Shown here piece after piece: positions 21,195-30,777 of a stretch of DNA of 35,086 bases. The translations under genes and the position numbers were made by a program. The notes under the pieces are model-generated. The model saw only the letters and a program-made list of their open reading frames with translations, had not been told where the DNA came from and ran no database searches. The stretch lies in the NCBI GenBank assembly GCA_009731375.1, contig BJOX01000110.1, positions 264,282-299,367 on the forward strand, written 5' to 3'. The stretch is from Paulinella micropora. Its lineage: Eukaryota; Cercozoa; Imbricatea; Euglyphida. How positions within the stretch are numbered: the first letter of the stretch is position 1; every line of letters starts with the position of its first letter.

Positions 21195-22876
21195 GGTTAC
21201 AGATACCTTCTAACGGCCATAGACAGAGCCACTAACTATATATGGGTGGTCCCAGTCAAAGACGTTACGGGCGAAACAACAGCCAAGGCGTTGATTGACA
21301 GGATCATCCCACAGATTGGGGTGCCGAGAAAATATGCTCAGATCGAGGCTCTGACTTTAATAATGAAGTCATCGACAAGCTATCTGCATATTACGGCATG
21401 AAATGGCAATATGTCACCGCCTATAACCCCAGAGCCAACGGCAAGATAGAGCGGGTGCATAGACCCCTCAAGGCCGCGCTGAAGATGTATTGTATGAAGA
21501 AGGAGAACCAAAAGGCATGGGTGGAGGCAGCATCCTCGTTTGCCTTTGCTATGAATTGCCTACCCTCTACAGCGTTAGGTGGTTCAAAAGGTTCCGTCTC
21601 GCCATACCAATTGATATATGGGCGTGAGCCCGCCATCCCAGCCTCACTGCTGCACCCAAAAGATTCATGGGCAGATCAGGATGAGCTGTTTGGGATGAGA
21701 CTTCGGGCGAAGATGGAGGCGGAGCAAATAGTACAGGCGCATAGGGAGGCGGAGCGCAGGAAGACTGATGCTGAAGGTGTCAGGCAGGCACACCTGGATC
21801 AAGTCAGATTTCAGGTCGGGGATAGTGTACTACTCTATCATCCTCAGGTTCCTCAATGAGTCAGCTCGAAGCTGTTCATCCACTGGAAAGGACCATACCA
21901 GATCATGGAACAGATGGGGCCTTTGAATTATAAAATCAGGGGCAGAGGAAAAGTTCAAATAGTCAATGTACGAAGGCTGATTAAGTATGATCCCTTCCTA
22001 CTTGAAGATGAGTCCGTTGATCAAGCACTCAAACGGATGGAGGCTGACTTTAAAGAGGTCCCACCAATCCGTCAGGAGGATATCTCGGAACGGGATGCCT
22101 ACAGGGCACCAATTGCGGAGAAGGAGGAGGCTGAGCTGGAGAACAAGCGGGCCACCGACCGCAAAAGTGCGGCGGGGACTCAGACCCGCAAAAGGGTGGA
22201 GTCGAACGTGCCGGAAGGAAAGTTCACGGAGGCGCAAATAAGGAGAGCGCAAAATGACCTTATCTACGACCGACCGAGAAAGGCGATAAGGACGGCACGT
22301 TCGCAAGGAGTCCATCAAGAGGGGAGCGATGACGGAGATCAAGACCCTCGCGCGGGCAATGACACTCTCGTTCACCCCAGTTGGAAAGAAGGAGATGCGA
22401 TTGGACATATTTCATGGGCCAAAGACGCTTTTTACTTGGTGAGGCCTGCGGCTCAACACGTAGCCGATGACACGCTCTCAGATTTATATCTCATGAGAGT
22501 CATGGCAGTACCTCACAAACGCCATACGCGATCGAATCGAATTTCGACTGCGGCACAAATAATACAACCAGTCTTACATTTCTGGAGGAGTCTGGATCCA
22601 GTGGAAGATCCTAAAGTAAGACAATACCTTCCAGTATATAAAGACGCCAAGAAACTTGAGACATGGGATGATACCATATCTCCCACAGATAAAGATCATA
22701 CCGCGTGGACCATACAAGCACTACCACGAGGGGTGCTGGACATTCCTTTTGACTTGGCACAAGGCGCAATCCCTCACAAAATTTGGGACGTCCTCGAACA
22801 GTCTACCTTAGACTTAACTTTTGTTGGAGGTCCTCCACCAGGTAAAGGAGTCCGCGCGCGTAAACGGCGTCTATAG
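21195..22876 (+). pseudogene. pol: element A pol remnant: integrase core, GPY/F module and C-terminal block
   Basis: Homology to B Pol starts abruptly at the residue equivalent to G1355 (G-Y-R-Y-L-L-T-A-I-D-R), directly behind the gag remnant. The deletion therefore removed protease, RT, RNase H, the HHCC domain and the first integrase aspartate. A 1-nt deletion at about 21331 (GAGAAA-ATATG against B's GAAAGATATG) shifts the frame through the second aspartate. The frame then stays open from about 21332 except for a TGA at 21857-21859 where B has glycine. After it the GPY/F module (H-W-K-G-P-Y) and the long C-terminal block are well kept up to TAG at 22874. Most residues match B, including the basic C-terminus. 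Confidence 0.9.
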
Positions 22877-23698
22877 TAAGTATTTTTTTTCTCTAGAAGT
22901 ATTGTGGACCTGATCGATTGCGAACATAGCATTGATCCAATATCGTCCCGACAACCTTACTTAGATATTAAAGCTACTACAGCATTCATTCTTCTAGAGA
23001 TTAACAAGACACAGCTGACAAAAAATAGGCATTCTATTCTCTTGCTTCGGCAGAGACAGACGAGACGGCCACGAAACAGCACCGTTACGGGATCGCTATT
23101 TGAGTGAGCGATGGTGTTTCCTGGATACGACCCGCATTAGTACCAGAATGATGATCTCATTAAAGACTCTACAGTCTAATCAAGAACTGACATATTTTAA
23201 TAACATGAACTGCTACACCGGATTCCATCGATCTCTACTTGTATCGGCATATCGCAAGGTTAGGGCACACTCAACCCAACTTCGGATATAGTCGTCAGAC
23301 TTGATCACCTGACACTATATTAAATGATACCGATTTATACAAGGGTATGTCTTCACAAAAAGTAAATGTATTTATGGAAACCGACGACCGGTTATTACAT
23401 ATATATGGAAATGGCGACATTACATTATTACTCAACCATAAAACATTACACTTGGACATACTGCACAAATATCTTATCGACAGAAGAAAGAGGAAGATTT
23501 TAATATAGATACTGAATGTGCTAGAGTATATATACGATTGGTACCGGGGCAAGTATCATTGTTGTTTTATAACGGCTAATTCGTGGGTTGATGTATCTTC
23601 ATACATAACTCTAAACGAATCTTAGTCAGAAAAGAAATCAGTTCAAAGGGTATTATGTCGGAAACGAAGTTTCGCCATAAAAAACTGGGAGGGGGTAC
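22877..23698 (+). other. element A 3' untranslated region and polypurine tract
   Basis: No long frame. Segments align with the corresponding region of element B: GCGATGGTGTTTCCTGG- and CGACCC-like words near 23107-23133, a TCTCTACTTGT(A/G)TCGGCATA segment near 23232, and ACAAGGGTATGT near 23340. Indels between A and B are not multiples of three, so this looks non-coding. A purine-rich tract (AAAAAACTGGGAGGGGG, 23679-23695) lies just before the 3' LTR. It is the expected primer site for plus-strand DNA synthesis. Confidence 0.75.
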
Positions 23699-23901
23699 TG
23701 TGGACATCAGCCCCCGAATAATCCGGTAAAAAACTAATTTATAGATTTCGTCTGGCCGGACACGTCTGAAATGCCAATTTGATCCTGGTCTTTTGGCGGT
23801 TTTTTGTCTTTGCGTCACTGAGCTAATATAACGAGACATCATTCTCTTTTTTGAGGACTGTGTTTGGTTATATTACCGATTTACTCTTCCGTTGAGCTTT
23901 C
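23699..23901 (+). repeat. 3' LTR of element A, first part
   Basis: Begins TGTGGACATCAGCCCCCG like the 5' LTR and is homologous throughout. About 15 substitutions and one ~8-bp length difference are seen over both parts. It is cut at 23901 by element B and resumes after B's target duplication at 34300. Confidence 0.93.
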
Positions 23902-24156
23902 TGTTACAATCCCCGAAGATAGCTCAATAAAAAGTCGGTAATACAACCAGACACAAATCCCCAAAAGAGAATGATGTCTCGTTATATTAGCTCAGTGAAG
24001 CCGAAAAGAAAACGGCAACAGACCAAGGTTAAAATGGCATTAGGTCAAATCCGGCCAAACGATATTGAAAATAATGGGAAAAAAAACTAGGTGCACCTGA
24101 CACCAGAAAAAGCCTCAGGGTACTTTTTACCGGCTATCCGGGGGGTGATGCCTACA
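23902..24156 (-). repeat. 3' LTR of element B
   Basis: 255 bp. Read on the element strand it starts TGTAGGCATCACCCCCCGG and ends GGGGATTGTAACA, the TG...CA form usual for LTRs. It matches 34045-34299 except at two positions (about 24033 and 24152). It contains the 36-bp block 23963-23998 that is identical in element A's LTRs. Confidence 0.95.
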
Positions 24157-24174
24157 GTACACCTTCCCGTTTTT
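24157..24174 (-). promoter_or_regulatory. element B polypurine tract
   Basis: On the element strand AAAAACGGGAAGGTGTAC lies directly upstream of the 3' LTR, matching in position and pattern the tract of element A. The role in plus-strand priming is inferred from position. Confidence 0.75.
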
Positions 24175-24951
24175 ATGACGGAAATATGCAATATTTTCGT
24201 CATATAATTGCTGATTTCTTTTCTGCACAAACGCTACGGGGTGTCGCAACTAAGTGCATTAACCCACGGATAGACGGTGCAGTGGATATATAAAACGCAT
24301 ACGCCAGACACGAGTCAACTATAAATCTCCAGCCTCGTTTTTGTAAATAAAAACTCCTCCTTCCACACTTGTTGTCCCCCCCGTAACTTAATTCTGAGGC
24401 AGTATGTCAAGAACAAATAGTATTACTATTGCAATAAAAGCAGCGTTATAATTTTTCTCCTTCTCCAAAAACACTTCCGATCAGTAAATACATTGTCTTT
24501 TAATAACATACCCTTGTATTCAATCGGTTACCTTAATATAGTACTAGGGGGCCAGACCTAATAACTATATCCAAAGCCGGGGTGAGTGAGCCCGACCATG
24601 CGATATGCCGACACAAGTAGAGACGGACCGTGCTGGTATGACGATATTAAGTATATCCAAAGAAAAAAATTTAATATGTCTACTATGAGAACATTTTTTG
24701 AGAACATCACCCTGGATACTTGAAGCAGGGTCGTACCAGGAACACCATCGCTAAACTCACAAGCGATCCCCTTATACGGTGTCGTATCCATTTGCCGATT
24801 GACCCTCGCACTCATATGTTGCGATAAAAATGCCAAGTAACAACAATGGTATAAAAACATTTTAATAAGACATGATCTGACATGGGCACTATGAGATTAA
24901 TCCACATGCAGCTTTCAATGTCCGACGCGTGATAAAAGAAAAAAATGTCAC
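24175..24951 (-). other. element B 3' untranslated region
   Basis: Lies between the pol TAA and the polypurine tract. Several segments align with element A's equivalent (22877-23678), but with indels that break any frame. A 100-codon minus-strand frame at 24558-24860 has no stable counterpart in A, so I do not call it as a gene. Both elements carry GTAAGT overlapping or touching the pol stop, followed by a T-rich stretch. Confidence 0.7.
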
Positions 24952-27900
24952 TTACTGCCTTCGTCGCCTTGCGCGAACCCCTTTGCCAGGTGGCGGGCCG
25001 CCAACAAAAGTCAAGTCAAACTTCGACTCCTCCAGAATGTCCCATATTTTGTTAGGGATGGCGCCCAAAGATAAGTCAAAAGGAATGTCAAGCACTCCTC
25101 TAGGCAGTGACTGAATAGTCCACGCAGTGTGGTCTTTGTCTCGAAGGGTAATAGTATCATCCCATGTCTCGAGATTTTTCGCGTCTTTGTACACCGGTAA
25201 ATATTGTCTAGCTTTTGGATCCTCAACAGGGTCCATGCTTCTCCAAAAATGGAGTACCGGTTGTATCGTTTTTGCTGCTAAGGATCTCTTCGATGTCCGT
25301 GCTGCCCGTGTAGTCTGCGGGACCGCCACAGCTCGCATGAGATAAAGATCTGAGAGAGTGTCATCGGCAACATGAGATTCTGCCGGTCTCAACAGATAAA
25401 AAGCGTCTCGGACCCACTTGATGGCCGCAATCGCCTCTCCTTCCTTCCATCGCACATGTCGAATGTCCACATTACCCGCGTTCGGGTTAGTGTCCTTCTC
25501 CCCTCCTCCTCCATGGACATCCGTCGCTCGCGTCGACCTTGCCACCTTCCTCGGTTGGTCGAAGATGAGATCGTTTTGCGCTCTCCTCCTCTGCGCCTCC
25601 GTGAACTTCTCCTTCGTACCGCCGCGGACTATGGGGGCTTTAGACTGAGTCCCCGCCGCGCTTTTGCGGTTTGAGTCTTCCTTACTCTCCTTCTCGGTCT
25701 CCTCCTTCTCCGTGACCGGTGCCCGATAGGCATTCTCCTCCTCTAAGGTATCCTCCTTCTGTATAGGCGGTACCTCTTTGAAGTCCTCCTTCATCCGTTT
25801 CAACGCCTCCTCAACGGATTCATCCTCAAGTAAGAAGGGGTCATATTTGATCAGCCTTCGAACATTCACAATCTGCACCTTCCCTCTACCCCTGATCTTA
25901 TAATTCAGAGGTCCCATCTGTTCCATGATCTGGTATGGTCCTTTCCAGTGGGTAAACAGCTTAGAGCTAACCCCCTTAGGGACTTGAGGATGGTACAAGA
26001 GTACAATATCCCCAACCTGGAAACGGACTTGATCTAAGTGCGCTTGTCGCACTCCTTGTGCGTCAGTCTTTCTGCGCTCCGCCTCCCTGTGCGCCGCAAC
26101 TATTTGTTCCGCCTCCATCTTCGCTCTTAGTCTCATCCCGAACAACTCATCCTCATCTGCCCAAGTGTCTTTTGGATGCAGAAGTGAGGTTGGGATATTA
26201 GGCTCTCGGCCGTAAACCAATTGATATGGCGAGACTGAGCTCCTGGCTCCTCCTAATGCCGATGAGGGTAGACAGTTCATTGCAAAGGCAAATGAAGGTG
26301 CTGCCTCCACCCAGGCTCTCTGATTCTCCTTCTTCATACAGTACATCTTAAGCGAGGCTTTGAGAGGTCTATGTACCCGCTCGATCTTGCCATTCGCTCT
26401 CGGGTTATAGGCAGTAACATATTGCCATTTCATCCCGTAGTACTTAGATAGTCTGTCGATGACTTCATTATTAAAGTCAGAACCTCGATCAGAACATATC
26501 TTTCTAGGCACTCCGATCTGCGAGACGATCCTATCGATCAGAGCCTCCGCAGTTGTCTTGCCTGTAGCGTCCTTAACAGGAACAACCCAGACATAATTGG
26601 TGGCTCGATCTATTGCGGTAAGAAGGTATCTGTACCCTTCTGCCGATTCGGGGAAAGGTCCCACATGATCGATGTGTAAAAATTCAAACATCCCGGCGTG
26701 TAACGGGAATGTACCGATCAGGCCAAAGTTCGCCTTCAGCGGTGTCTTTGTGGTTTTGCATGGGATGCATGCGTCCACTTCCCTGTCTATCTCCTCCTTC
26801 ATCCCTTTCCACCAAAATCGCCTCGCTATGAACCAATGAGTTCTTTGTCGACCCGGATGTGCCAGTAAGGGGCAGTTATGGGCTGCGACATATATAAAGC
26901 GCCTCAACTTCTCTGGTACCCAGAGAGTCCATTTGTCAGGCTGTGATGCAAATTTGCCATGCTGGCCCTTGTACCACAATAGCCCATCTCTCCACGCCAT
27001 CTCCTTCATCTGATCTTTGATCTGTGGAGTCTTTTTAAGCTCATTAGGGTTCTTGTATAACGTTATGAGCTCCTTGAACTCCGGATCCGTCGCCTGTTGC
27101 TGCCTCCACGCGGTAGGCGAGGCGATATGAATAGTACCGTCCTCCAACCTTACTCCTACCCTTTCCGGGTCTTCATCAAGCTCGCTTCGATTTTCCTGTG
27201 GAGGTTCAGTACAGACCTCAGTCGTCTCCTCCTCTTCGTTTATATTCGCCTTCGCGTTCTCGTATGCCTCATAAGACCACTCAGCGTCTTCGAGAACATG
27301 CGCCTCACAGCATATGCCATGCTCCGGGCCTTGAGGACTATATCGTAGACCCGTGCGGTCATAACGAACGCCTCTTGCCATCTGCATCGCCTCTATGTGG
27401 CTCACCTCGTATACCTTGTCCGTGGACAGGTCCATCATCTCCACTGATGATACGAGAGCCGACACCTCCGACTGAAACTCTAGCCTGGAAAGGCTATCAG
27501 CGACTACGTTTCGCTTTCCCGGTAAGTAGACCATCGTGAAATTGAAACATGACAAGAAAGCTTGCCACCGCGCCAAACGGCCGGTTTGTTCATGATTCAT
27601 CAACCAAAGAAGGTTGTGATGATCGGTCCTAACCGTGAATAGAGGTCCTCCCCACAAGTATTCTCTGAGCCTCTTGAGAGCCCATACTACTGCCAACGCC
27701 TCCCTCTGTCGCGTGCAGTAATTTCGCTCCGCCGCACACAGCTTTCTACTAATAAACATGATCGGGCGCAACTTTTTCTCCTCATCTTCCTGTTGCAGCA
27801 CCGCGCCAATCGCAAACTTAGATGCATCCGTGTCGACTACGAACGGTTTCGTAAAGTCGGGCATCATAAGTACTAATCCGCCGTCCTTGGGATCTTTATA

Positions 27901-30699
27901 AATGATATCTTTGAGCGTATTAAACGCCTGCAAAGCCTCCTCATCCCACTTCTCAAAGTCTCCAAAATCAATCATCTTCTCCAGCTTAGCCCGAGTTGCA
28001 CCCCAATCGGGTATGAACTGGCTGTAGTACTGTGCCATCGCAAGAAAAGAGTGTAACTCCGTGCGATTCTTTGGCAACTGTCTACTCATGATCTCCTCCC
28101 TCTTTTCGCGCGATATCGAGACCCTATTATGAGAAATCTCGTAACCCAAATACGTCACACTTGTCCTGGCAAGCTGACATTTCTTTAGGTTGCATTTCAG
28201 GCCAAAAGCTCCGATGCGCCTGAAGACATCTGACAAGTGATCGATATGCTCTTCCATTGTGTTAGAGTATACGATGATGTCATCGATGTAACAAAATGCA
28301 TATTCTCCCGCCTTCTGTCCTCTCCTTCTCATAAAACCATCCTCCGACTGGTCGTCATATTGACCGCTCAACATCTTCTGCATCGCCTTCTGAAAGAGCC
28401 CCGGGGCCTGTTTGAGTCCCATTGGAAGCACCTTCCACTGGTATATTTCCATACCCACAACGAATGCAGTCAGCCATCTGGATTTCTCGTCCAGTGGTAT
28501 CTGCCAGAAGCCGTTCTTAAGGTCAATGACCGAATAGAATTTAGTATTGCGCAGCACCCTTCTGCCTTCTTCTAAGGTCGGCAGAGGATTTCTCTCTTCC
28601 TCTAGCACCTTATTCACACGGGCATAATTGATCGTCAAGCGCCATTCTCCTCCTGGCTTAGGGACGATTTTCGGTTGAGAGACAATTGGAGATGTAGATC
28701 TCTCAATAAAGTCCTCATCGAGCAACTGTCTCACATTCTCCTCCGCTATTTTTGCCTCATGTATGCTCAAATTTGCCCTCCGTGGTGCCGGAGATGGCTC
28801 CGCACCCGGTATCTTGTAAATGACAGCAGTGAAGTCATCCGACTTTACACCACCTGCCCGAGGAGGGTCGAAAATTTCTCTGTACGCCTCCATCTTAGCT
28901 TTGAGAAACGCCTTCTCTCTCTCCGAACCCACTCCTTCTTCTAAAATTTTCCGCGCCGCCGCTTGGAAATCTTCCTCCGACATCTTCTTATGCTCCTTGA
29001 GGGGCGCTAAGTCCTCCTCCAAACTCAAATCTTCCTCGGACAAATCGTCTAGTCCCGTTCTTTCATACGTGACTGTGTCCGGCTCATCATCATGACCCAG
29101 CCCGACAAGCATATCAATAAGGTTCGCGTATTGTATCGGAGCCTTACGGGTGTAGAAACCATCAAAGCATGTGAAAGCTTGAGGTATCAATTTCAACTTG
29201 TCCTGGGCTCTGAGCTTTTGCTTGTATGCACTGCTCTGCTCCCGAGACCCGAGTCGACAAGCCACCACTAACTGTTGCTTGCGAGAAGGAACAGGTATAG
29301 GATGATCAATAAGCCGGTCCCTTATCTCCTGTGCCCAGATCGCCTTCTCATTGTATGGCAGAATGACAGTATACGGTTTGTTACTCTCAAATAGAGTCCG
29401 TAGACACTTTTTCACTTCAGTTAATGAGCGCGGCCAGGTAGGCACATCGCCCCAAAAGTTCGTGATAAAAGTTTTAATGTTATCCGCTGGAGTATCGGGG
29501 ATACGCCCCTTCCTCCTTGGCACAAACGCCTCTCTCTTCTCATCTGACACCTTCGCATGGTAACAGTAGCCATTAGTAATATGGACATCTGCCCCGCCAC
29601 CTTCTGCGAATCTGGCCAACGACGGGCACTGTTTCGCAACACATATTATCTCCTCATTACGCGCTACGACTAAGTCATCAATAGACTTTCTGTCCCATGC
29701 GGGAATCGTAACCGTATACGCCTGCATCTCCGTCTCCCAATTGTCGGTCCAGGTCAGTTCCTCCGGCACTGTGACATAGGGGTGTACATAGGCTTCAGTT
29801 GCCTCATGTACGAAGGCCAACTTTTTCCTCTCCGTTGCTAGACTCAGCTCAAAAGCCTCGTATGAGTCAGTAGCAGTCATCGGATTAATATCCTCCTCCT
29901 CTCCATTCTTCACTCCATAAATCACCCGCCGTGCGGCGCAATCGATCACAGCCCCCATCGTAGCCAATTGGTCATACGACAGCAGGATTGAACCGTGGTA
30001 ATCGGGGACAACATAGAGGTCCGCACGATATACTCGACCGGATTTCAATTTGAAAATTAATGTGACGATGCCCGTAATTTCCGTACGGCTGCCTACCCCT
30101 TTTAGGGTCCCCTTTGTTTTTCTAATGTTTTTGTCCACCCATGTCCGGTGACTATTCAAAAACTTCTGGCCGACAATATTAATATTCGCCATCGTATCAT
30201 TACCAACTTTTAATGTGGTTTGTAAAGTTTCACAAAAGAGGTCAGTGTAGCATAGCGCGTCTGGTCTATGTAAACTAGCCGCTAGCACATGAATTTTTCG
30301 TTCTAGGGTTTTGAGTCTAAGCTCAAGTTCCTTGTCCTCTTCTCGTTCTCCCCCCTTTTCCGCCAACTTAACTTCTTGAGTCTCCGGGGCTTCCGGTATC
30401 TCGAGTGTCTTTTGGACAGAGTCTGGTACACCGAGTGTACTCGTGTCTATAGCAGAGACTATTGAGTCCTTTGGCGGGGGTACGGTCCGCTGCTTCTTCG
30501 TAGGAGGAGACCTAGCCTTTGGTTTCGGCTTCCTCTCCTCCATCGCCTTCTTCGCCTTCCTATTCGCATCATTTATCATATTAGCTCTCGAAGGATGAAC
30601 TAGCAAGTGCTTACCTTGAGGCTTGTGAGGCTGTGTGCCTTCACCTTCACGTCTGGGAGGAACGGAACCGTTCGTATCCTGTTCATCAACAGTAGGCAT
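24952..30699 (-). CDS. pol: Pol polyprotein of element B (protease, RT, RNase H, integrase)
   Basis: 1915 codons from the first ATG, ending in TAA. The N-terminal ~150 residues are charged. A retropepsin-like domain follows: D168-T-M-A-N, with S-I-L-L-S-Y-D-Q-L downstream. The DTG glycine is replaced by Met. RT has V-I-D726-L, and Y804-I-D-D is the catalytic pair. RNase H shows D958, E1000, D1026 and D1068. Integrase has an HHCC zinc site (H1274-x6-H, C-x2-C) and D1344, D1404 and E1440 with the canonical 35-residue final spacing. A GPY/F module lies at G1587-P-Y. Residues about 1755-1915 form a conserved block I cannot assign, ending V-R-A-R-R-R-R-Q. I see no clear chromodomain. It makes the cDNA and inserts it in the genome. 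The frame is continuous with gag across one TGA, so the true protein is probably a Gag-Pol readthrough product, and the ATG at 30699 is only a fallback start. Confidence 0.95.
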   Translation of the reverse strand: MPTVDEQDTNGSVPPRREGEGTQPHKPQGKHLLVHPSRANMINDANRKAKKAMEERKPKPKARSPPTKKQRTVPPPKDSIVSAIDTSTLGVPDSVQKTLEIPEAPETQEVKLAEKGGEREEDKELELRLKTLERKIHVLAASLHRPDALCYTDLFCETLQTTLKVGNDTMANINIVGQKFLNSHRTWVDKNIRKTKGTLKGVGSRTEITGIVTLIFKLKSGRVYRADLYVVPDYHGSILLSYDQLATMGAVIDCAARRVIYGVKNGEEEDINPMTATDSYEAFELSLATERKKLAFVHEATEAYVHPYVTVPEELTWTDNWETEMQAYTVTIPAWDRKSIDDLVVARNEEIICVAKQCPSLARFAEGGGADVHITNGYCYHAKVSDEKREAFVPRRKGRIPDTPADNIKTFITNFWGDVPTWPRSLTEVKKCLRTLFESNKPYTVILPYNEKAIWAQEIRDRLIDHPIPVPSRKQQLVVACRLGSREQSSAYKQKLRAQDKLKLIPQAFTCFDGFYTRKAPIQYANLIDMLVGLGHDDEPDTVTYERTGLDDLSEEDLSLEEDLAPLKEHKKMSEEDFQAAARKILEEGVGSEREKAFLKAKMEAYREIFDPPRAGGVKSDDFTAVIYKIPGAEPSPAPRRANLSIHEAKIAEENVRQLLDEDFIERSTSPIVSQPKIVPKPGGEWRLTINYARVNKVLEEERNPLPTLEEGRRVLRNTKFYSVIDLKNGFWQIPLDEKSRWLTAFVVGMEIYQWKVLPMGLKQAPGLFQKAMQKMLSGQYDDQSEDGFMRRRGQKAGEYAFCYIDDIIVYSNTMEEHIDHLSDVFRRIGAFGLKCNLKKCQLARTSVTYLGYEISHNRVSISREKREEIMSRQLPKNRTELHSFLAMAQYYSQFIPDWGATRAKLEKMIDFGDFEKWDEEALQAFNTLKDIIYKDPKDGGLVLMMPDFTKPFVVDTDASKFAIGAVLQQEDEEKKLRPIMFISRKLCAAERNYCTRQREALAVVWALKRLREYLWGGPLFTVRTDHHNLLWLMNHEQTGRLARWQAFLSCFNFTMVYLPGKRNVVADSLSRLEFQSEVSALVSSVEMMDLSTDKVYEVSHIEAMQMARGVRYDRTGLRYSPQGPEHGICCEAHVLEDAEWSYEAYENAKANINEEEETTEVCTEPPQENRSELDEDPERVGVRLEDGTIHIASPTAWRQQQATDPEFKELITLYKNPNELKKTPQIKDQMKEMAWRDGLLWYKGQHGKFASQPDKWTLWVPEKLRRFIYVAAHNCPLLAHPGRQRTHWFIARRFWWKGMKEEIDREVDACIPCKTTKTPLKANFGLIGTFPLHAGMFEFLHIDHVGPFPESAEGYRYLLTAIDRATNYVWVVPVKDATGKTTAEALIDRIVSQIGVPRKICSDRGSDFNNEVIDRLSKYYGMKWQYVTAYNPRANGKIERVHRPLKASLKMYCMKKENQRAWVEAAPSFAFAMNCLPSSALGGARSSVSPYQLVYGREPNIPTSLLHPKDTWADEDELFGMRLRAKMEAEQIVAAHREAERRKTDAQGVRQAHLDQVRFQVGDIVLLYHPQVPKGVSSKLFTHWKGPYQIMEQMGPLNYKIRGRGKVQIVNVRRLIKYDPFLLEDESVEEALKRMKEDFKEVPPIQKEDTLEEENAYRAPVTEKEETEKESKEDSNRKSAAGTQSKAPIVRGGTKEKFTEAQRRRAQNDLIFDQPRKVARSTRATDVHGGGGEKDTNPNAGNVDIRHVRWKEGEAIAAIKWVRDAFYLLRPAESHVADDTLSDLYLMRAVAVPQTTRAARTSKRSLAAKTIQPVLHFWRSMDPVEDPKARQYLPVYKDAKNLETWDDTITLRDKDHTAWTIQSLPRGVLDIPFDLSLGAIPNKIWDILEESKFDLTFVGGPPPGKGVRARRRRQ

Positions 30700-30777
30700 A
30701 ACTGTGACTGTCGGATTAAAAAGAACAGTTTTTATCTCCTTCTCTCTCTTCTTTTCCTCTCTCTTCTCCTCCCGTCA
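30700..30777 (-). promoter_or_regulatory. gag-pol junction: in-frame TGA-CGG, probable readthrough site
   Basis: Gag ends GTC-GTA-GAC-TGA (TGA at 30777-30775). Translation in the same frame past this stop gives 25 sense codons, beginning CGG-GAG-GAG-AAG, directly into the pol ATG with no other stop. TGA followed by CGG is a known leaky context in several RNA viruses (type II readthrough signals). The downstream ~45 nt are almost pure purine, and I see no strong stem-loop in them. Readthrough would add Pol to a minority of Gag chains. Internal initiation at 30699 is the alternative. Confidence 0.7.

Noticed and set aside
21857-21859. TGA inside A's pol remnant as a second readthrough or recoded codon
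   Set aside because: B has GGG there, and the rest of A is full of frameshifts and deletions, so ordinary decay explains it.
24558-24860. Third (env-like) gene in element B
   Set aside because: The 100-codon frame is not conserved in element A because of indels, and has no signal peptide or membrane pattern I can defend.
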